9,739 nt of DNA, taken from an uncultured Bacilli bacterium. Lineage in GTDB: Bacteria > Bacillota_I > Bacilli_A > RFN20 > CAG-288. The notes under the pieces were generated by a model. That model did no database searches, was not told where the DNA came from, and saw only the letters and a list, made by a program, of their open reading frames with translations. Made by a program: the position numbers and the translations under genes. Location: assembly GCA_934700375.1 (NCBI GenBank), contig CAKUXT010000069.1, positions 1 through 9,739 on the forward strand, written 5' to 3'. Shown piece by piece: positions 7,236-9,739 of this stretch (position 1 is its first letter; each line of letters begins with the position of its first letter).

Positions 7236-7298
7236 TAATTATCGACATGAGTAATTTTGTAAATTCAACTATGTACAAAATCACAAATTGATTTCAAA
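7224..7298 (-). promoter_or_regulatory. Candidate structured 5' leader of the LRR operon
   Basis: On the minus-strand RNA, TTTGAAATCAATT (7298-7286) is perfectly complementary over 13 bases to AATTGATTTCAAA (7236-7224). Nested inside, ATTTTGTA (7281-7274) pairs with TACAAAAT (7261-7254) over eight bases around a 12-base loop. It ends about 28 bases before the ribosome site. No T-run follows, so it is not an intrinsic terminator. It matches no riboswitch class that I recognise. The stems are AT-rich, so stability is modest. Confidence 0.35.
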
Positions 7299-7353
7299 AA
7301 GAATTGATACTGTTGTTTAACGAATTTCCTAATGACATCAAATAATTAGTACA

Positions 7354-7386
7354 TCAATATATGTCTACAAAAATTTCCCTTTCCAT
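7354..7386 (-). CDS. Possible ten-residue leader peptide
   Basis: ATG at 7386 opens MEREIFVDIY followed by TGA. GGAGG (7398-7394) lies seven bases upstream, a better ribosome site than most in this window, and a good extended -10 lies 38 bases upstream of the ATG. It could be a leader peptide coupled to the folded leader, or a chance frame. The peptide has no run of one amino acid of the kind seen in attenuators. Beyond the TGA the same frame meets further TGA codons but no TAA or TAG before the LRR start. I regard that as coincidence, because the genome does not read TGA as Trp. Confidence 0.2.
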   Translation of the reverse strand: MEREIFVDIY

Positions 7387-7423
7387 ATCACATCCTCCAA
7401 CAAATGGCAAACTTAGTAATTCC

Positions 7424-7432
7424 ATTATATCA
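7424..7432 (-). promoter_or_regulatory. Extended -10 promoter of the LRR operon
   Basis: The minus strand reads TGATATAAT, a perfect consensus extended -10 (TGnTATAAT). No good -35 lies at 17 bases; TTGTTT at 7455-7450 is 20 bases away. Extended -10 promoters tolerate this. Transcription would begin near 7417, leaving a leader of about 236 bases before the lipoprotein start. Confidence 0.55.
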
Positions 7433-7522
7433 GTTAGGCCAATAAAATTAAACAATTGATAAAAAATAATCATAAATCAACGATATAGTTCTCACTTGCT
7501 CAACTAAAAAAATATCTCTTTG

Positions 7523-7539
7523 TAGCAAAAGGTTTGCTA
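7523..7539. promoter_or_regulatory. Operator-like palindrome over the ABC gene promoter
   Basis: TAGCAAA (7523-7529), AGG, TTTGCTA (7533-7539) form perfect seven-base arms around a three-base centre. The right arm overlaps the extended -10 at 7535-7543. A bound dimeric regulator would block RNA polymerase. I cannot name the regulator family, and no regulator gene is in the window. Confidence 0.45.
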
Positions 7540-7543
7540 AAAT
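7535..7543 (+). promoter_or_regulatory. Extended -10 promoter of the ABC transporter gene
   Basis: TGCTAAAAT matches the extended -10 pattern with one change. It ends at 7543, so transcription should start at about 7549-7551, on the ATG at 7550 itself. No Shine-Dalgarno sequence lies before this ATG. Together these suggest a leaderless mRNA. No convincing -35 is seen. Confidence 0.45.
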
Positions 7544-7549
7544 ACTTAT

Positions 7550-9700
7550 ATGATAGAAATACGTAACTGCACAAAGATATTTAAGAAGAACAACATCGAA
7601 AAAAGAGCATTGAACAATGTCAATCTGAAAATCAACAATTCAGGATTTGTTTTCATTGTCGGAAAAAGCGGAAGCGGAAAATCGACTCTGCTCAACCTCA
7701 TCGCCAATTTCGATACGGCCACAAGCGGCACCATCATATACGATGACATCGATCTGTCATCTTTAAGCGAAAAGGAAAGGGATCAATATCTTTTTGATGA
7801 AGTCGGCTTTGTCTTCCAGACCTACAATCTGTTCGAAGAATTGAGTGTCAAAGAGAATATCGCTCTTGGCCTTAAAAGCAACAGTCGTTCTTTAGCTTCT
7901 GAAATAGAGAAGCTGCTGAAGGAAGTCGATTTGGAAGGCTACCAGAACAAGAAAGTAAAGAATCTTAGCGGCGGAGAAAAGCAGCGTGTCGCTTTGGCAA
8001 GAGCACTGATCAAGAATCCGAAAGTCCTTCTCTGCGATGAACCATGCGGTAACCTAGACAACGTCAATTCAAGAAAGGTTTTGGATATCCTGAAAGCAAG
8101 ATCCAAGAGCTCTTTGGTTTTGATTGTCTCCCATTCTATGAACGATGCATATCTGTATGCAGATAGAATCATCACCCTTCAGGAAGGCGAAGTTATCAGC
8201 GACAAATACATCGATGAAAAAGAGAAGCATAACGGAACCTATGTCATCAAGGACCTGAACAATATCTCCAATCAGGAATTCGATATTATCAAGAATGGAA
8301 TTCTTAGCAAAGACATTGATTCGATCCGATCCAGAAAAGAGCTTTTCAAAGACTTCGATCAGAAGATCGAACCTGAAAAAATAGAACGTAAACCTAAGAA
8401 GAATCATTTCATGAAATCCTTCTTCTCCAATATCAAGCTCATCAATTCAAGGATTTTCAAGATGAGTGCATTTGTACTGATTACAAGCTTTGCGTTAGGC
8501 ATTTTTTCATCAATCCTGGCACTGCAAAGATTCGATTCAGAAGAATTCAATAAAAAAGCAGTGCTGAACAACAGCAGCGAAATCATCTCATATGACAAAG
8601 GTTACTTTGATGGCGAAAAAGAGAACAACATGTTCTTTGGAAAAGTCACAGACGAAGACAAGCAGTTTATCAACGACAATTACAAAGGAAAGTATTATGA
8701 AAGAAAGGCGTTAAGCATCCATAACACAGGATCATACTACCAATGTTGCAATAGCGAAAATACAAAGATGAATACTTTTGCATCTTTCTACAGCATAGAG
8801 CTACAAGGGCTCAATGTTGTGGACGAAGCTTACTTGAAAGAAATCCTGCAAATCGATGATATTATCATCACAAACCAAAGCGAATACGAAAATGGTGTTT
8901 ATATCACGGATTATTTTGCAGATTCCATGATGTTCTTCGATGGATATAAAGATTATGACAATCTCCTAGAGCAATACAACACCTATGATATAGGTCAATT
9001 GCACAATTACGCTAGGATCAAAGGAATCATCAAGACAAATTATAAAGAAAAGATGAAATCGATTCTTGATCAGGTCGAACAAGGTGCCAGGGTTGCAGAG
9101 CTTCTTCAAAAAGAAGAAAATTACAAATACTATGACTATTTAAGATTAGGTCTCAACAGCGCTTATACATTTGATAAGAATTTCTCCGAAAGCGCAGAGG
9201 TCGATAGCATTTACGTAAAATGGGTCAGCACTCCACTAGGAAATGTGACATATCAGAATTACAAACCCATCAAAATCAAAAAACAGAACACGGTCTTATT
9301 GCCTTACAACTCAATTTCGGCTGCTTACCCTTTAATGAAGAAAGAAGAAATTCAGAAAATACTAGATACAACACAGTTCGAAATAGCTTTCTTTACTGAT
9401 TCTAGCAATGAAAACGATATTCCTCGCTTTAAAACGACAGTCAATATCGATGCTAGGGAAAACTATTCCAAGGAGATCAATGAACAACATATCGTAAATT
9501 ATGGTCCTCTCCTCTCTGATGATCTTTTCCAGACATCCAAAGAACAGTCTATTTATACATACAGTCTCCTGTTCGACGACAAATCCATTTATGATCTCAA
9601 TCCCTCGCTTTTTGATCGCCATATCAAACTGAATAACATTTATTACACTTACAGCAATACGATTGGAGACTTGTCAATAATTCTGTGTAAATCTTTGTAA
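7550..9700 (+). CDS. ABC transporter ATPase fused to FtsX/MacB-like permease, C-terminally short
   Basis: Residues 1-225 form a LolD/MacB-type ABC ATPase: Walker A GKSGSGKS (38-45), Q-loop Q90, signature LSGGE (139-143), Walker B with catalytic E164 (LLCDEP), D-loop GNLD (167-170) and switch H195. A linker with a basic patch (about 270-290) leads to one membrane helix (about 305-325). A large extracytoplasmic domain follows to the end (about 326-716). MacB/FtsX-type permeases normally have three more helices after that domain. The product stops just before them, so it is truncated or frameshifted. The +1 frame is open from 9681 to the window end (NANDFIIVINPYR). Start choice follows the conserved MIEIRNCTKIF beginning, though no ribosome site is present. 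The family exports peptides or lipoproteins or remodels the envelope; the substrate is unknown. Codon use is visibly less AT-biased than in the other genes. Confidence 0.85.
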   Translation: MIEIRNCTKIFKKNNIEKRALNNVNLKINNSGFVFIVGKSGSGKSTLLNLIANFDTATSGTIIYDDIDLSSLSEKERDQYLFDEVGFVFQTYNLFEELSVKENIALGLKSNSRSLASEIEKLLKEVDLEGYQNKKVKNLSGGEKQRVALARALIKNPKVLLCDEPCGNLDNVNSRKVLDILKARSKSSLVLIVSHSMNDAYLYADRIITLQEGEVISDKYIDEKEKHNGTYVIKDLNNISNQEFDIIKNGILSKDIDSIRSRKELFKDFDQKIEPEKIERKPKKNHFMKSFFSNIKLINSRIFKMSAFVLITSFALGIFSSILALQRFDSEEFNKKAVLNNSSEIISYDKGYFDGEKENNMFFGKVTDEDKQFINDNYKGKYYERKALSIHNTGSYYQCCNSENTKMNTFASFYSIELQGLNVVDEAYLKEILQIDDIIITNQSEYENGVYITDYFADSMMFFDGYKDYDNLLEQYNTYDIGQLHNYARIKGIIKTNYKEKMKSILDQVEQGARVAELLQKEENYKYYDYLRLGLNSAYTFDKNFSESAEVDSIYVKWVSTPLGNVTYQNYKPIKIKKQNTVLLPYNSISAAYPLMKKEEIQKILDTTQFEIAFFTDSSNENDIPRFKTTVNIDARENYSKEINEQHIVNYGPLLSDDLFQTSKEQSIYTYSLLFDDKSIYDLNPSLFDRHIKLNNIYYTYSNTIGDLSIILCKSL

Positions 9701-9739
9701 TGCAAATGACTTCATCATTGTCATCAATCCGTATCGTCT
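9701..9739 (+). other. Possible out-of-frame continuation of the ABC permease
   Basis: The last 39 bases have no stop in the +1 frame, which is open from 9681 and reads NANDFIIVINPYR near the window end. This could be the missing remainder of the permease after an extra base near 9690-9698. It is too short to show a membrane helix, so the link is a guess. Confidence 0.25.

Larger units (their letters stand above)
7182..7549. other. 368-base divergent intergenic control region
   Basis: This stretch separates the minus-strand LRR operon from the plus-strand ABC gene. It holds, from the LRR side: the ribosome site (7188-7196), a 17-base palindrome (7219-7235), nested complementary arms able to fold the leader RNA (7224-7298), a ten-codon reading frame with a strong ribosome site (7354-7386) and an extended -10 promoter (7424-7432). 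On the ABC side there is a palindrome over an extended -10 (7523-7543). I see nothing recognisable between about 7435 and 7520. Confidence 0.7.

Noticed and set aside
7182..7386. A longer minus-strand frame from 7386 if TGA is read as Trp
   Set aside because: Only TGA codons interrupt it, but the long genes contain no in-frame TGA and use TGG for Trp, so the standard code holds. The composition makes this likely to be chance.
1..9739. CRISPR array, insertion sequence, tRNA, rRNA or phage genes
   Set aside because: I see no regular spaced direct repeats, no transposase-like protein, no tRNA cloverleaf and no phage structural protein.

Overview
The window is AT-rich bacterial DNA that uses the standard code: TGG encodes Trp, no TGA lies inside the long frames, and every long gene ends in TAA. 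GGAGG-type ribosome sites, a Sel1-repeat protein, BspA-type leucine-rich repeats and a fused ABC/FtsX-type transporter point to a host- or gut-associated low-GC Bacillota (Erysipelotrichia or a Mollicutes-related group). That placement is inference from gene style. I see no tRNA, rRNA, CRISPR array, transposase or phage gene.

Layout. (1) 1-146: a short upstream region with a hairpin, a weak promoter and a strong ribosome site. (2) 147-3823, + strand: one very long Sel1-repeat solenoid, about 32 repeats, split into two frames at position 3275. (3) 3829-4517, - strand: a zinc-ribbon/BspA-LRR protein whose last 49 codons lie in the -1 frame. (4) 4539-7181, - strand: an LRR lipoprotein with a glycine-rich C-terminus. 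It comes first in a two-gene operon with the zinc-ribbon protein. (5) 7182-7549: a divergent control region. It holds a good extended -10 promoter and a foldable leader for the lipoprotein operon, and an extended -10 overlapped by an operator-like palindrome for the next gene. (6) 7550-9700, + strand: an ABC ATPase fused to an FtsX/MacB-like permease that stops before its expected later membrane helices.

The most striking observation is that two neighbouring, convergent genes are each interrupted at an in-phase A AAA AAG heptamer. In both, a -1 shift restores obvious family sequence: the second helix of a Sel1 repeat in one, a BspA LRR in the other. After both shifts the two stop codons lie only five bases apart. 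Either the organism recodes at these sites (ribosomal -1 frameshifting or transcript slippage), or both A-runs have lost one A through mutation or base-calling error. The sequence alone cannot decide, and simple A-loss would create the heptamer automatically.

The genes look like surface and interaction functions: a lipid-anchored LRR protein, a cytoplasmic zinc-ribbon LRR partner, a large Sel1 scaffold and an export or lipoprotein-type ABC system. No direct pathway link between them can be shown from sequence.
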